Origin: Vitis vinifera
Taxonomy: Eukaryota; Streptophyta; Magnoliopsida; Vitales; Vitaceae
Length of the DNA: 64,000 nt
Direction: 5' to 3'
Assembly (NCBI RefSeq): GCF_030704535.1
Contig: NC_081821.1
Coordinates: forward strand, 511,001 to 575,000
This document shows positions 24,475 to 37,402 of the stretch, piece by piece; positions within the stretch are counted from its first letter, which is position 1, and every line of letters begins with the position of its first letter. Position numbers and translations under genes: made by a program. Under the pieces are notes generated by a model. That model had not been told where the DNA came from, ran no database searches, and worked only from the letters and a program-made list of their open reading frames with translations.

Positions 24475-24750
24475 ACCAGAAAAAAATTAGAAGTTTGAAC
24501 AAGCAAATCAGAGAGACCCATGTACCTTGTGGGTTCTTTGGTTGCAGGGATAGTGATAATAAGTTTTCATCCAGCACCAACAGCATTGCCATTTACATGA
24601 GCTTTGTACAGAGGTGCTATTCCAGACACAAACTTCTTAGAAGTGTGAATATGCAAATGACAGAAACCAATGCATCTTATTGGTTGTTTGGGTATTAGTA
24701 CCATCATAAGTGGCTTCCATCCAGCATGGCAATGCCTTTCACATGACCAT
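24475..24750. repeat. Two-copy tandem duplication
   Basis: The unit at 24475-24602 and the unit at 24623-24748 share AGAAGTTTGAA/AGAAGTGTGAA, CCATGTACCTT/CCAATGCATCTT, GGTTCTTTGG/GGTTGTTTGG and TTCCATCCAGCA-type ends followed by GCATTGCC/GCAATGCC. The period is about 148 bp. It lies downstream of the PPR gene's 3' end. Confidence 0.75.
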
Positions 24751-25102
24751 CTTACCAAGGCCAATTCAGCTCATTCTTCCATTATTGTCATGTGTTTGCT
24801 TCCAAAAGTGTTGACCCTTATCAAATTGTTAACTGTACAACATTACAAATGGCGCTTCAAAAAGCATAGCAATCATTTAGTTGCTTCTAACCCAGAGCAA
24901 AAGCAAACTTGAATTGAACCTTACAAAGTCTAAGTTTGATTCCACACCAAGCAACAAGCTACTCAGTCGGACATTCAAATTTATATATGAGTTAACCATC
25001 TGAGCAAGGAACATAATTGCCTAATGCATGGGTATTCCTAATGCACATTCACATTCCCAACTTCCAAGAAACCACATCTTTACATAGCATTCCCGGGACC
25101 AA

Positions 25103-26674
25103 CTACCAATAGTCTCTGCAGGAACATAAACCCCCTTCAAACTGATGAAAACGGATCCGATCCCTCACTATTATCACCCTGCTTAGCAGTCTAGAGAGTA
25201 TTTTCATCCAACAATGACAGTCATGACAAGTGCGGAGATTTTTTGAAACCCTAATTTCTGTTCCAGGACTGGTTTTGAGGATCACATAAGCCAATGCCAA
25301 CTTCTCACTGTGGGAATTCAAGTTCTCCTCTCTTTCCTCATCAGACACATCCATTAAAACCAAGTCAGTAGCTGGCATAAATCCTTCCAACTTGGTGCGT
25401 CGGATCAATCCTTCCAGCACTTTGTAGATTGCTCCTGTTTCAGGATGTGATCGATCACCAGCCTTGAATTGGTGAATGACACCACCCAACTCAACCCAAC
25501 TTCTACCACGATTCTTACGAACTCCATCTCTTTTCATCATTTCTCTCACTCTTTCTGCGGAATCCCATTTCTCTAGTGAGCAATACATATTCGACAACAA
25601 GATGTAATCTCCACTATTGAGATGTGATATTTTTGCAATTGCAACTTCCCCCAATTCTGGATTCTTGAAATTTCTGCAAGCACTAAGAAGCGCCCTCCAT
25701 ATGACAATATCTGGCTCCATTGGCATTGCCTTAATCATTGCATAAGCTTCTTCGACCAACCCAGCTCGACCCAGAAGGTCAACCATGGCTCCATAATGCT
25801 CAAGCTGTGGCTGAATTGAGTAATGCCTTCTCATTAGATCAAAATACCTGCGACCTTGTTCAACCAAACCACAATGGCTACATGCTGTTAAAATTCCAAT
25901 GAAGGTTATAGAATCAGGTGAAACACTTTCCATCTCCATTTGTGAGAATACTCCAATTGCATCCAAAGCAAGCCCATGAATTGCTAGGCCATTAATCATT
26001 GAATTCCAGACAGACACATCATCATGCTGAATGCTATTAAAAACTTTTTTTGCAGTATTGATTCTTCCACATTTTGAGTACAGATCTATTAATGCCGAAC
26101 TCAATATAAAGTTCAGTTGAATCTTCTTCTCAATCATTAAACCATGCACCAACTCAGCATGATGAGAAGATCCAAGTCGTGCACAGCCATTAATAACGGA
26201 TGCAAACGTAAACCCATCCGGTTCAACATTCGAGTTCAGCATTTCTCGAAAGAATCTAAGAGCCTCCTCAAACCGTTCATTTCTAACACAGCCTCCAATC
26301 ATTGAGTTCCATGTAACCACATCTCGACGGAGCATTTTACGGAATACCCTCTTGGCAAAGTCAAACTCTCCAACTTTCATCAAGCTTGCTATTATTAAAT
26401 TTGCAGTGATCAAATCAAAACCCCAATAGGGCATTTCATCAAGAAGTTGATGAGCAAGATCCAGGCAATCACAATGCGCATATGTTGATACGAGAGAGGT
26501 TATAAGGGATGGGTACGTACCATATCCAAATTTTATGATTTTAGCGTGGCTCTGAAATGCAGTTCTGAAATCTGAGGAGAATTTGCAGGCTTCAAGAATA
26601 CAGTTCAGCTTTTGATGATCTGAAAGAATTCCAAGGAAAGGGGAATAATTTTGTGGTCGAGAGGAGCCTTTCAT
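25103..26674 (-). CDS. Pentatricopeptide repeat protein, PLS class with E, E+ and DYW domains
   Basis: A single uninterrupted frame of 523 codons. After about 50 N-terminal residues come repeated PPR units such as DVVTWNSMIGGCVRNERFEE, PDGFTFASVINGCARLGSS and VSVWNSMINGLAIHGLALDA. The E/E+ region follows (PDIVIWRALLSACRNFKN, SWVELGGVIHQFKAGDRSHP). The C-terminus is the cytidine-deaminase-like DYW domain with HSE at residues 455-457, CHDCH at 483-487, and CSCRDYW as the last residues. This class edits specific C to U sites in plastid or mitochondrial transcripts; the target RNA cannot be read from the protein by eye. The zinc and catalytic residues are present, so it looks active. The single-exon structure is typical of the family. 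Confidence 0.95.
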   Translation of the reverse strand: MKGSSRPQNYSPFLGILSDHQKLNCILEACKFSSDFRTAFQSHAKIIKFGYGTYPSLITSLVSTYAHCDCLDLAHQLLDEMPYWGFDLITANLIIASLMKVGEFDFAKRVFRKMLRRDVVTWNSMIGGCVRNERFEEALRFFREMLNSNVEPDGFTFASVINGCARLGSSHHAELVHGLMIEKKIQLNFILSSALIDLYSKCGRINTAKKVFNSIQHDDVSVWNSMINGLAIHGLALDAIGVFSQMEMESVSPDSITFIGILTACSHCGLVEQGRRYFDLMRRHYSIQPQLEHYGAMVDLLGRAGLVEEAYAMIKAMPMEPDIVIWRALLSACRNFKNPELGEVAIAKISHLNSGDYILLSNMYCSLEKWDSAERVREMMKRDGVRKNRGRSWVELGGVIHQFKAGDRSHPETGAIYKVLEGLIRRTKLEGFMPATDLVLMDVSDEEREENLNSHSEKLALAYVILKTSPGTEIRVSKNLRTCHDCHCWMKILSRLLSRVIIVRDRIRFHQFEGGLCSCRDYW

Positions 26675-29222
26675 AGAAAGGCCTTTTTTAATATGATTTT
26701 ACAAAAACAAAAAATGCATCAAAATCAAACCTATGTATAGGAAATCGATATTTCACACATAGCATAATGAAGAAGAAGAGTATAAGAAGACACCGGTCTG
26801 GGACACCCAGTGTGGTTGTGAACAACCTAATGTTCATCCTCAATAAAATCACATATGCCATGATTACGTTTATAGCATGAAGAGCTTCGAAATTTAGATT
26901 GAGAATTACAATGTGTAAAGTTGTGAATGAGATGAACCCAAAATTCAAAGAGAGAAAAGAGAGGCTAGGCGAAAGGAAGAAGTAATGACCTGGGATTGTA
27001 GAGGAGGGTGAAGAATTGAGTGAATTTGTGGGGTGGACCAAGTAGGAATTAGCAGATAAGATGGGTGCGGCGGGGTGCATCTGACGCCACCGCCCTGCTT
27101 GAGAGCACAGCCTTTTGGCCTCCATAATCTTCCACTCTTCACTTTGCCCCTATGCCCAAGTGTCAACCTTTAAACTTGAGTCGCCGCATGACGATGGTAA
27201 ATAAGTTCTTATTAATATTATTGTATTCCATATGTTCGATAAAACTCCAAATTTTAACATTCATTTCTTTTATAATAAAAAGTAAAAAAGACAAAACCCA
27301 ATTACAATATCTTCGTTCACCGGAATTGGGAGAGCGTTCCAAATGCCTTGTGGCTCGGCCAGGCCTCAGCGGATGAAATGCAAGTTCTCATGACCAAAAT
27401 GCCATGAATGTCCGTACAATAGGAGGACGTTGGATGACGTGTCATGTGGCGATTGGGAGGCCTGGATGCTACCCACGGGTTGACCTAACACGTGGCATTA
27501 AAATTATAAAATATGAGTCTCAAAGGGGCTGGAGAGTGGAGAGTGGAGGTTGGAGATTTTTTGAAGACGCCATCATTCACTCATTCATTAAGGGAGTATC
27601 AACTCAAACCTCTCTCTTGGATCACCATGTCAGTAGTCCCACTGAAATCATGACATGTGGGAGAGGAATACGGGCCTGCAACGCCCAACAAGCATTGATT
27701 AGAATGACAAGAGAAAGGGGCTGGTAGGCCCAGAAGCACCTGATTGTGGCACCACAATCAAAGAAATCTAGCATGTAATTAATTAATTAACGAGTAGGAG
27801 GAGGTGATGGTGATCAGTGATGGTGACGGTGGTGATGGTGGTGAAGGGGAGAAAGGAGTTTTCATTGAAAGTACAGAAACCAGCCTTTCAGAAAGAGGGA
27901 GAGCTCTTAGGCAACTGACTCAGCTGAAACACCTGACGGTCTCTGTACTTCCTTTGTATTCACATTGCCAAGGAATACTATTACTTAATTCTCTCTCTTT
28001 CCCCATCTTCAATTTACCCCCCTACCCCCTCCCCATCGTCCTCTTTCCATTAATCTTGCTTTTATTAAAGCCTTACACATTCAACCCTTTTCAGTCTCTC
28101 ACTCTACCTCTACATCACTCTTATGTGTCTCTCAGTCTCTCTCCACCCACCTCCTTCACCACAGCTCTTTGAAAGTGAATCAAACCAAATCTCAGATGAG
28201 ACTTTTGTTATGGACTTGCGTCCCGTGGGGAACAATAGCAATAGCAAAAGAAATAGTGACTGTCGTGTGAAAACTCATCTTCCAAAAGTGTCGTGTAAAG
28301 ATGGCACACAACAAACACCCTAGGCGTTAAAGCTGCACTGAGATTTAGTCCTTAAAATTAAGCACCAAAGGCTGATGAAAAGCTGATTATGTTTCAACAT
28401 TCCAACTCTCAACTCTCCATCAATCAAGATACATGTCTGCATTGCTATTAGCAGCCCAACCCCCAAGAGCTAATTACTATAACTAATCCAGTCACATCCA
28501 ATCACAAGGACCTGGTAGATTCACTCTTACAGCCCATTGGGTAATTAGATAAGTTAGAATATTTTTGAGAAAAGAACACCAGGGAAAGCAACTGGTGGAA
28601 GACGAGGGCATTTTGGTACTTGAAGGCTCAGGAACACTGAACCGCCTAAAGAAAGCAGACCGGGCAACGCCAACCAAGTTAGGAGTTAGAACCGAACGTG
28701 GGAAACCAGAAAGTAGATGGGACATGATCTGCCACTCGCAGTTGCATCAAACTTGGAATGAAGTGGCTCGGAATCTTCCATCAGAGGGTCAAATCCGGTT
28801 ATTCTTGAGTAGAGAAAGGAGAATGGGAGGTGAGATGGCAAGATGTGAGTGGAGGAGTGGAAGTGAGAGGAGTGGGTAGAGGGGAGGAGATGGGAGCGAA
28901 AAGGGGTTGGGATTCAAGTGGGGGAGTTGGAACAGAAGAAGAAAGACAAAGAATTAGTTTCCCGATAAACCCAATGAATTACACGGTCAAGATGGATACA
29001 AGAGCAGGGATCGTACTGGTGATCAGAGTGGAAAAGCAATAGTACGTGATTTTATGAGGGATAGCAAGGGGCAATTTCGGAATCCATCACCCACACATAC
29101 TCTTATAGGGTGCAACAGCCCGCCAGCTCCAATTACAGTGGTGTCATCATCTCTGTATCACTCCTCACTCCTCTGTGTGTATCTTGTTAGAGAAAGAGAG
29201 AGATAGAGAGGCAATCAGCAGG
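26675..29222. promoter_or_regulatory. Upstream region shared by the PPR gene (leftwards) and LEAFY (rightwards)
   Basis: About 2.5 kb lies between divergent starts. A GGTGATGGTGAT-type simple repeat occurs at 27804-27842, a long C/T-rich tract at 27980-28160, and G/A-rich purine tracts at 28800-28960. The 130 bases before the LEAFY start are C/T-rich then AGAGA-rich, as in plant 5' UTRs. No coding exon is convincing. It should contain the LEAFY promoter, but I could not identify a proven factor site. Confidence 0.55.
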
Positions 29223-31244
29223 ATGGATCCCGACGCTTTCACGGCCAGTTTATTCAAGTGGGACCCAAGAGGGGCGGTGGCACCGCCGAACCGGCTGCTG
29301 GAAGCGGTAGCACCACCCCCACCAGGAGCAGCAGCACCAGCACCAGTGGCTGCGGCGTACGCAATCCGGCCGAGGGAGCTGGGAGGTCTGGAGGATTTGT
29401 TTCAAGAGTACGGTGTCAGATACTACACAGCGGCCAAGATAGCTGAGCTGGGGTTCACGGTGAGTACGCTTCTGGACATGAAGGACGAGGAGCTGGACGA
29501 CATGATGAACAGCCTTTGTCAGATTTTCCGGTGGGACCTCCTCGTCGGTGAGAGATACGGTATTAAAGCCGCCGTTAGAGCCGAGAGGCGACGCCTGGAT
29601 GAAGAAGAGTCACGCCGGCGCCACCTCCTCTCTGCCGACACAGCCAACGCTATCGACGCACTATCCCAAGAAGGTGCGTTACCATCTTATTCTTAGTTGA
29701 ACCTCTCAATGTTATCATCAATAATCAATTATTGTGCACGGACAGTTTCACGTGTGATTGGTGTGATGATGATGAGCAGTTTCATTTGTGAGTGGTGTGA
29801 TAATGATGATGAACATACATAAGCAGGACTGTCGGAGGAGCCAGTACAGCAAGAGAAGGAAGCAGGGGGAAGCGGGGGAGTGGGAACGTGGGAGGTGGTG
29901 GTGGCCGGAGAGAGGAAGAAGCAGCAGCGGAGAAAGAAGGGGAAGACCAGAATGGGGTCGGCGGATGATAACATGAACGAAGATGACAACGAAGGTGGGG
30001 ATGAAGACGATGACAAGGGTAGCGGTGAGCGTGGAAGCGAGAGGCAGAGGGAGCATCCATTCATAGTGACGGAGCCAGGAGAGGTTGCTCGTGGTAAGAA
30101 GAATGGGCTAGATTACCTCTTCCATCTCTACGAGCAATGCCGTGATTTCTTGATCCAGGTTCAGAACATTGCCAAAGAGCGCGGTGAGAAGTGCCCTACT
30201 AAGGTATTAAGAGATTTTTTTTTCTTCTAACTCTCATTTTCTAGGCTATGGCGATGCTTAATTACAGAGATATGTGCAATCAGAAAGGAACTCACATGAT
30301 AATTTCTTCTTTAATGGATTGTTTTGATAACTAATCTTCTCTTCTTTCCCATGCCTTTTGCAAGTACAAAAATGTCATGTAACCCTTCGCTTTTAACACT
30401 ACGTTATTGTCAGAAAATACACAAAGAATGTGGTTGATGTGAATTGATGTCCTCTTCTCTTCATTTTTTGTTGTTGTTTTCACTTAGGAAAAAAACAAGG
30501 AGAGATAAAACCAAAGCCCAAGTGTTGCATGAGTGGTAACTCGTGACTCAGCTTATGATGACCCCACCCCCATTTCCATAGATTTTAGGTACGGTTTGAA
30601 CCAGCTGTCTCCACAGACAACGCAGGCTAACGTTATGATTCGCGTCCTTCCCTATCTCCTCTCTGCTTGTACGGTGGGGGAGTCGCATGAGTCTTGTAAC
30701 TCCTCCTTTGCATTCACCCCAACCAAACCAAACCGAAACCAATCCAATACAAAACACCCCTCAAAAAACAAACAACGAAAAAAGAAAAGAAAAAAACAGG
30801 GGGGGGGGGGGGGGGGTAAGAAAGAAAGAAGGCTGTTGATGAATCACATTCCATCATGGACAGGTGACGAACCAGGTGTTTAGATACGCAAAGAAGGCGG
30901 GAGCAAGCTACATCAACAAACCCAAGATGCGACACTACGTACATTGCTATGCTCTGCATTGTCTTGATGAGGAGGCTTCCAATGCCTTAAGGAGAGCTTT
31001 CAAGGAGAGAGGAGAGAACGTTGGGGCTTGGAGGCAGGCCTGTTACAAGCCTCTTGTCGCCCTTGCTGCTCGCCAAGGTTGGGACATCGATGCCATCTTC
31101 AATGCCCATCCCCGACTTGCTATCTGGTACGTACCCACCAGGCTTCGCCAACTCTGCCACTCCGAGCGCAGCAACGCAGCAGCAGCCGCAGCAGCAGCTG
31201 CATCTAGCTGTATCTCCGGTGGAGCTGATCACTTGCCATTCTGA
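29223..31244 (+). CDS. LFY: FLORICAULA/LEAFY floral meristem identity transcription factor
   Basis: Exons 29223-29673, 29827-30203 and 30864-31244 join in phase (introns at the two conserved LEAFY positions) to 402 residues. The start [16 protein letters not shown] is typical. Residues about 50-135 form the SAM-type oligomerisation domain ([36 protein letters not shown]). A variable acidic and basic linker follows. From about residue 235 the helix-turn-helix DNA-binding domain runs with [40 protein letters not shown] and [20 protein letters not shown]. The tail has an alanine tract. The family is nuclear, turning on AP1 and AG class genes; in grape the gene (VFL) is active in inflorescence and tendril primordia. 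Nothing is missing. The alternative symbol is VFL. Confidence 0.98.
30799..30816 (+). repeat. Poly-G run of 18 in LEAFY intron 2
   Basis: Eighteen consecutive G lie 47 bp before exon 3, in a purine-rich tract (AAAAGAAAAAAACA then G). The length may be unstable in vivo and in sequencing. Confidence 0.9.
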
Positions 31245-31887
31245 ACTTAACGTATTCCCCATTGGTAAACAATCCATGTCCGCGCTCCAGAGGAGAGAAG
31301 CGTTTCAGTGTTTTAATAGGTAGGCTTTTTTATTATTTACTTTCGGAGACTCTTATATTATTGGTGTTCAAAGTGTTAAATGGCACGTAGTATTCCCAAT
31401 ATGGATGTCCTGTACAAGTTCTATCTTCATCATGTGGAATTTAGGTTGGGTACTTGCAAGCAACCAAACCCAAACAGCATCAGAACATTACATCAATTTA
31501 TCTACTAGACATGGGAACAAGAAATTAAATGGAACACTAGTTATACAGTAGAGCATTTTCCAATGAACCTACAAGTGGCAAGCATGTAAGGCACACAATC
31601 CAGCAACCCTGAGGAAAGATCGATTATCTCAAGCACAAATTGCAACCCATTGAATCAATGTGGAGACAAGATTAGGACCCAACTTGAAATTTCAAAATTA
31701 TAGGATAGCTGACGTATGGCGTGAGAGTAATATAAGGTTTTCAACACAACGAAAATCACAACTTTTTGCTCATGCCCGCTTGCTTGCGAAGGCTGAGATA
31801 ACAGTGTAACATCATAAATGTATAGAAAAATTCTGTTATCACAATGCAACTTTACCCAAAGTACTCATGAGGACTAGAACCTTCTCT
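31245..31887. other. Convergent 3' region between LEAFY and glycyl-tRNA synthetase
   Basis: The two genes end toward each other across about 640 bp. I see no other gene; both 3' UTRs should lie here. Confidence 0.6.
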
Positions 31888-34800
31888 TCACTCATCCACA
31901 GACGCAGATGAATGAGTAGGGTATCTCCATAGTACATCAGCCCATGTGCTCTGACCATCAGTCACCTCCTTGACTACAGATGCCACCTCCTCCACACTAA
32001 CACGAATTTGATCCTTGCTATCTCTCTCCCTGATTGTCACCGAGGATGTAGAATCCACTGTGATGGCAAGGGGTACCCCAAGTTCATCTGTTCTTGCATA
32101 CCTCTTCCCTATTGATGTACCTGAAAAAAAACGAAAAAAAAAAGTCCACAGTTAAGCAATGGGTCGATACTGTGGGGTGCCCACTTCATCATCACCAATC
32201 ACATTTCAACAGATCACAGCCTGAACAGGTACAGATCTAGAAACCTAAACTGTGAAATAATATGCCATCCAGGTTAATTAGTCCATCAAGTGTATGTCAT
32301 GAATGCCTCTGTGTGCGCATGTGTGATCTCAAGCACAAATCACCCAAGGCTTCTCGACAGTGAATCCAAACCCAGCAAACCTCAGCTTGGATTATACCCT
32401 ATATTCTAATCCTATCCAACCTTGATCATTCCAATGATCAGGTTATGCAGTGGCAAACAAACCGCTTAAGCTGTCCCTCAAGTATGTCCATAATTGCTTG
32501 GACCATGATACATGCAGAAAAAACACAACCACAGATGATGCGCATTCATGATTCTTAACTGAGTACCTGTTATATCAATCTTGTATGAGATCCCTGCAGC
32601 AGTCAAAGACTTAGCAATGCTTTTGGCAACTTCCTCGTATTGCTGATTTTGCACCAGCGGGAATACAGTGCATTTGATAGGTGCAACAAGGGGAGGGAAG
32701 CGGAATACATTCAACTGTTCATCCCCAGCTTTACTAGGCCTCGTGTAGAAGGAATGCTCATAAAGACAGTAGATTATTCGCCCAATTCCAAACGATGGTT
32801 CAATAACTGAAGGTGTGAAAACCCTTTGATGTTCCTTCTTTTTCTCCTTGGAGATCGACAGCATTTTCTTCGTTATAGTGACATCTTTCCCAAGAGTGCA
32901 GACATGGAACCCTACCTCTCCCGTGGATTCCAATGTGGCTTTCATTTCCATTGCTTCTTTTTCACTCATAGCCTGCACATAAACAGGAATTTTGATAGAG
33001 TTGATTGGCAAAGTACCTGCCTCTCAAAATCTCCACCCTCCCCTCCTCTCACATCACATACCCATCAATCTTATAACATATTTAGTGTAGAAAAATTATT
33101 GCTCTGGACATTAGAAGAAAACAAATCCATCCTTAAGCAGTAGATTGTCCAATCCTCAACAGTTAAAAAGACACCCCCTAATGACAAGCTGAATAACAAG
33201 GACGCATGCAAAACTCTAGGACCAAGATTTATTTACCACATAAAAATTAGTCAATACTTACCTCCAACGCTTCCACAACCATTTTTTGGTTTCCCTTGAA
33301 TGCAAGCCCCAGCTCCTTTTTCACTGGGGCTATAATAAGTTTCTGAAATGATACAAGACAAATGAGACATAGAAACTATATAAAACCTTAACTGACTATG
33401 AGAGTGAAAGAAAGGCTAACCTCCACTTCTCTAGGTTCTGCAAATTTTTCATGTGCCACAAGGGGAACACCGCTTTTATCCTACACAAAGTGAAACTCTA
33501 CATGAGTAATTCTGTACGCTTGTTTGCAACCCAGGACAACAAGGGATATGCCTGGTATCCCAATTTTTCCTGGCAACCTTTAAGCATAAAACACCAGAGA
33601 CATTATTTTCTTTTGCTTCATCAGCTTTTCTTGTAACAAAGCAGAAATATGGTTTATTCGGAAAATGAAATGCTGCTGTCATATTCCAAAAATATGATTA
33701 TTATGACAACAAAATTCCACCATATTGGTAGCACATTCTACCTCACATAAATAGAACACACCACAAAGAAGATGAAAGAAGCTTCTGAACACCATAATAG
33801 AAGAAACATATGATTTTTTCAACGTTAAGTGCCATCTAACTCCAAATATTTCTCCAACAATTTTAATTCATCACTCACCGTGTGTGCACGCAAATCATAT
33901 GCAGATCTATCAGCAATACCAACGCACTCAATCCATCCATAAGAGCACTCAATCTCAGCATCCCAACAGTCTGCAGCATAGTGAGCCATCTCATTTGCAA
34001 GATGCTGCCGGAAACGTAGGCGCTCCTTGTCGATACCAAGGCCTGTTAGGAACAGATACACCCTCCCTATGAAATAGCCAAGTGTTTCATTGTTGACAAT
34101 GCCCTGAACATCAGCATACAACCAAAACATTTTTTTTAAAGGACCAAAGGTATAACAACTTTCCAAAATCTAAAATGGACAGAAGTCAAACCAACCTTTG
34201 AAACTGCTTCACCAAGGACCGTTCTCTTTGCTGATTGTCCAGAAACCTGCTCCCCCCTTGGAAACATCAAGAACTCCAAATTTGCAACTTCAGAAAATTT
34301 TGGGTGAGACTTGTCATCAGGATCCACAAAGTGCTCAATCTCAGCCAGAGTAAATTCACGAACTCTTAAGAGACCTTGGCGTGGAGATATCTGCATTCAT
34401 AAATGGATAATGCCATGTTCAGGTTCAACTCACCATCACAGTGCAAAGCATGTTTTAGATATCATGTAGAATAGGCATCATTGAGATGGAGTAATCATTC
34501 ATAAACTAGGAAGTTCATGATATGAATGGAGGAAAAAAAAGGAACAAGGAGATCACTCCTACCACTATTACTAGTACTACTATAAGAAAACATTGAAAAG
34601 AAAAGAGAAAAGAAGATATTCTAATATAAATAATAATATAATGTAGTAAATCAAGCAATGAGTTGATCAAATCAGGAGTCAGAAATGTTGGTCAAATAAA
34701 CAAATTGGCATCATCAAAACCATCAGCAAATAATCACATTCCCTGGATTGAACAATTTCCACCTAAGCCCACAAACACAGATGGATATGGATGCACACAC

Positions 34801-36426
34801 TCTGCAGTAAGGTAGGAAGTGGAAGGATTTGGAACCTCATTTCTAAAAGCCTGACCAATTTGAGCTGCAGCAAAAGGGAGCTTGTTCCCATTATAGTAAT
34901 ACAGATCCTTGAAGTTTACAAAAATGCCCTGTGCTGTCTCTGGCCGCATATACCTACAGTAGATTGTATGTAAGAAAAAAGACAGGATAATATAAGGCTG
35001 CACACCTATGAAGATAAAACAAGTGACAATAAACAGAGGCTGGTTGCAGAATAAATTGCATATGAGCTTATCACGAAATAGGTAAATTTGTTTGAATTGG
35101 AATCATATATTTACCCTGGGCTCAAGCCAGATGGGCCGATTGAGGTCTGGAACATCAAATTGAATGGATAAGGAGCAGAAAGCGGGTTTTTTGTATCAGG
35201 GGCAGTTATACCATATTCCTTGATCTTGCCACCCAATTCCTCAGCAGAAAGATCATCAAGAACAGCCAGAATATGTTTCAATTCTGCTGCCTTCTCCCCA
35301 CTGATAGTAAGGTCCTTCTCAAGCTTCTCTTTGCAGAAATCCTTGAGCAAGTGATCAGCACGGTAACAGGTACCCGTTTTTTCATCCTTCACCATAAGAT
35401 CAGTGAACTTATCAACATGACCCGATGCCTTCAATACAATTTCTGGTGTCACACATGGGCAATCAACTTCCAACATATTCTCCTCCAGAACAAAATGCTG
35501 AAACAATATAAAAGAGGGGATCAGTTACAAAAAATGCACAGAGACTCCCATGTGCATGCTCACGCGCACTTAAAAATTCACGATAACTAGAGCTTTAGTT
35601 ACAATGGTGAGTGGAGTATGGGCATTCACTTTCAGCTTTAAAGCTTTCTGCCAATGCCTTAACAACCAGGATGTTGCTAGCAAAGGTAAAATTAAAAGGA
35701 ATATTTTGCAATCCAAACAGCTTCTTAAACATCAAAGAATATTAGCCCTTAGAAACACCAAAACAAGAACAAGAACTCGTTCATAGAATGTCCACATCTG
35801 TACTCCATCCAAGAATCCATTCTACTTTCGTTTCCCTTGTGGGATTATGACATACACAGACTAAACAACCACCCCCGCCGCCGCGCCCAGCACCCACACC
35901 GAGAATCACCACAAGAATTTGCCCCATTTCCCAAATTATTTGCCCTTTTGCTATAGCTTTTCACTATATAATTAAAGCTGACCAAGTTCAGTTTACAGCT
36001 TGAACCTAAAAAGGAGCATGTTTTTCTTTCCAAAATAGTAATAGAAATCAAAGAAAAATTAACCTGACGCCAGAAGGCGAGAACATTGGACTTGACGGCG
36101 CAACCGGGAGGGCCATAGTCGTAAAGGCCGGCGACCCCACGATAGATCTTGAAGGAGGGTATGTAAAAGAGGCGCCTCTCAAGGGTGTTGACCAGGGCCT
36201 GGCGGAAGGCATCCCTACTGAGCGCGTTATCGTTGCCGTTAGTGAGGGCGGCTTGCAGCTGCTTCTCAATGGAAGCCTTCTCAAGCTTCAAGGCGTTGAG
36301 CTCTTGGACGGCGGCGTCGATCGCATCCTTGGGAGCGCCGGAGGCCTTGAGCTCCCTGACGGCGCCGCCTTGGGCGTCGACGGCGGCTTGTTTCTCGGAT
36401 AGGGCTTTGCGTAGAGAGTCTTCCAT
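31888..36426 (-). CDS. Glycyl-tRNA synthetase, eukaryotic homodimeric type
   Basis: Nine exons (36064-36426, 35115-35497, 34836-34953, 34196-34390, 33879-34103, 33421-33480, 33262-33342, about 32567-32972, 31888-32120) join in phase to 687 residues. One base at the 3' edge of exon 8 is uncertain. Residues 1-60 form a WHEP-like helical domain ([20 protein letters not shown]). The class II core follows: [51 protein letters not shown], motif 2 around FRNE and [33 protein letters not shown], and motif 3 [16 protein letters not shown]. The C-terminal anticodon-binding domain has [20 protein letters not shown] and [20 protein letters not shown]. It charges tRNA-Gly in the cytosol and, in plants, also in mitochondria. 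The frame stays open for about 64 codons above the ATG at 36426. Confidence 0.95.
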
Positions 36427-37402
36427 TAGGGATGGTGATGATGATGAGTGGGGAAGTGGGTGTGATATGGTAAATAATAATATTGGAGACTTGGAGAATG
36501 TGTGAGAGAGAAAAATATCAAATGTGAAGCCAAGAAAAGTGATGTTGAAGGGTTTGGAGGAAATAAAAGATATTTTAGATTTTAGATATGGGTACAAAGA
36601 TGGCCACTGAGAAAGGTTCCTCTAGGTTTTTCTCCTCCCACCATCATCCCGTCGTTTTATTCTTGTGGGAAATATCTCTCTTTCTTTTTTTATATTTATT
36701 TTTTGTTTTAATTTTGATAGTAATTTTAAAAAATATTTTTAATATTTAAAAAAATTTATTATTTAAATATTAAAAATACTATAAATATTTTTAAAATCAA
36801 TCTTAAACACATTCTAAGTAAAATTTGATTTTATTAATTTTTACATAATTGATTAGTCTAACACAATTTTAACCTTTCTCATTATTTTTTCTTTTGTAGT
36901 TGGATTTGATAGAGAATGGTTTATGCAAAAGGAAATTTCATTTTAACTATATATATATATATATAATCATAAGCTATTCTCTTAAAATTAGTTTAGCTTT
37001 TAGTTTCCCAAACTCATTCTAAATAATTATTTAAGACTATGTTTGATTTAAGAAAATAAAATTAAAAATAATTCAACTTCCTTAAACCATGCATCTCATA
37101 TAATTTTCATTTTATTAATAAAATATACATATTTTAATATGTATCAGACCAGTACTAGTGAACTTATCAACATTAACTTTTCATATTTTTAATTAAATAA
37201 TTAATTTTTGACCGGGGCCTGAAAATTGGAGCTGGCCCGAGATTGCGATCATGGAGCCATGGAGGGAAGGTGGAGGGTTTGTTTGGCCCAGATATTCAGC
37301 TTTAAAAAATAAAACCACGGTACAAGTCCACTTCCACTCGCTTCCCGCTCTCAAAAACCCTCCATCTCCATTTTTGAAACACTCCGGCTGAGAAACGGAG
37401 AA
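36427..37402. other. Divergent intergenic region, AT-rich
   Basis: It lies between the GlyRS start and the coiled-coil gene start. It contains an AT microsatellite at about 36948-36965 and a block of TTTAAAATATTT-type words at 36720-36800. The GlyRS-proximal 180 bases are an open frame in phase with the synthetase. Confidence 0.6.

Noticed and set aside
27804-28323. Plus-strand frames upstream of LEAFY
   Set aside because: They arise from GGTGAT repeats and a pyrimidine tract; no splice or family support.
29729-30064. Several minus-strand frames opposite LEAFY exon 2
   Set aside because: They are shadows of the GA-rich LEAFY linker, full of Ser/Pro/His low complexity.
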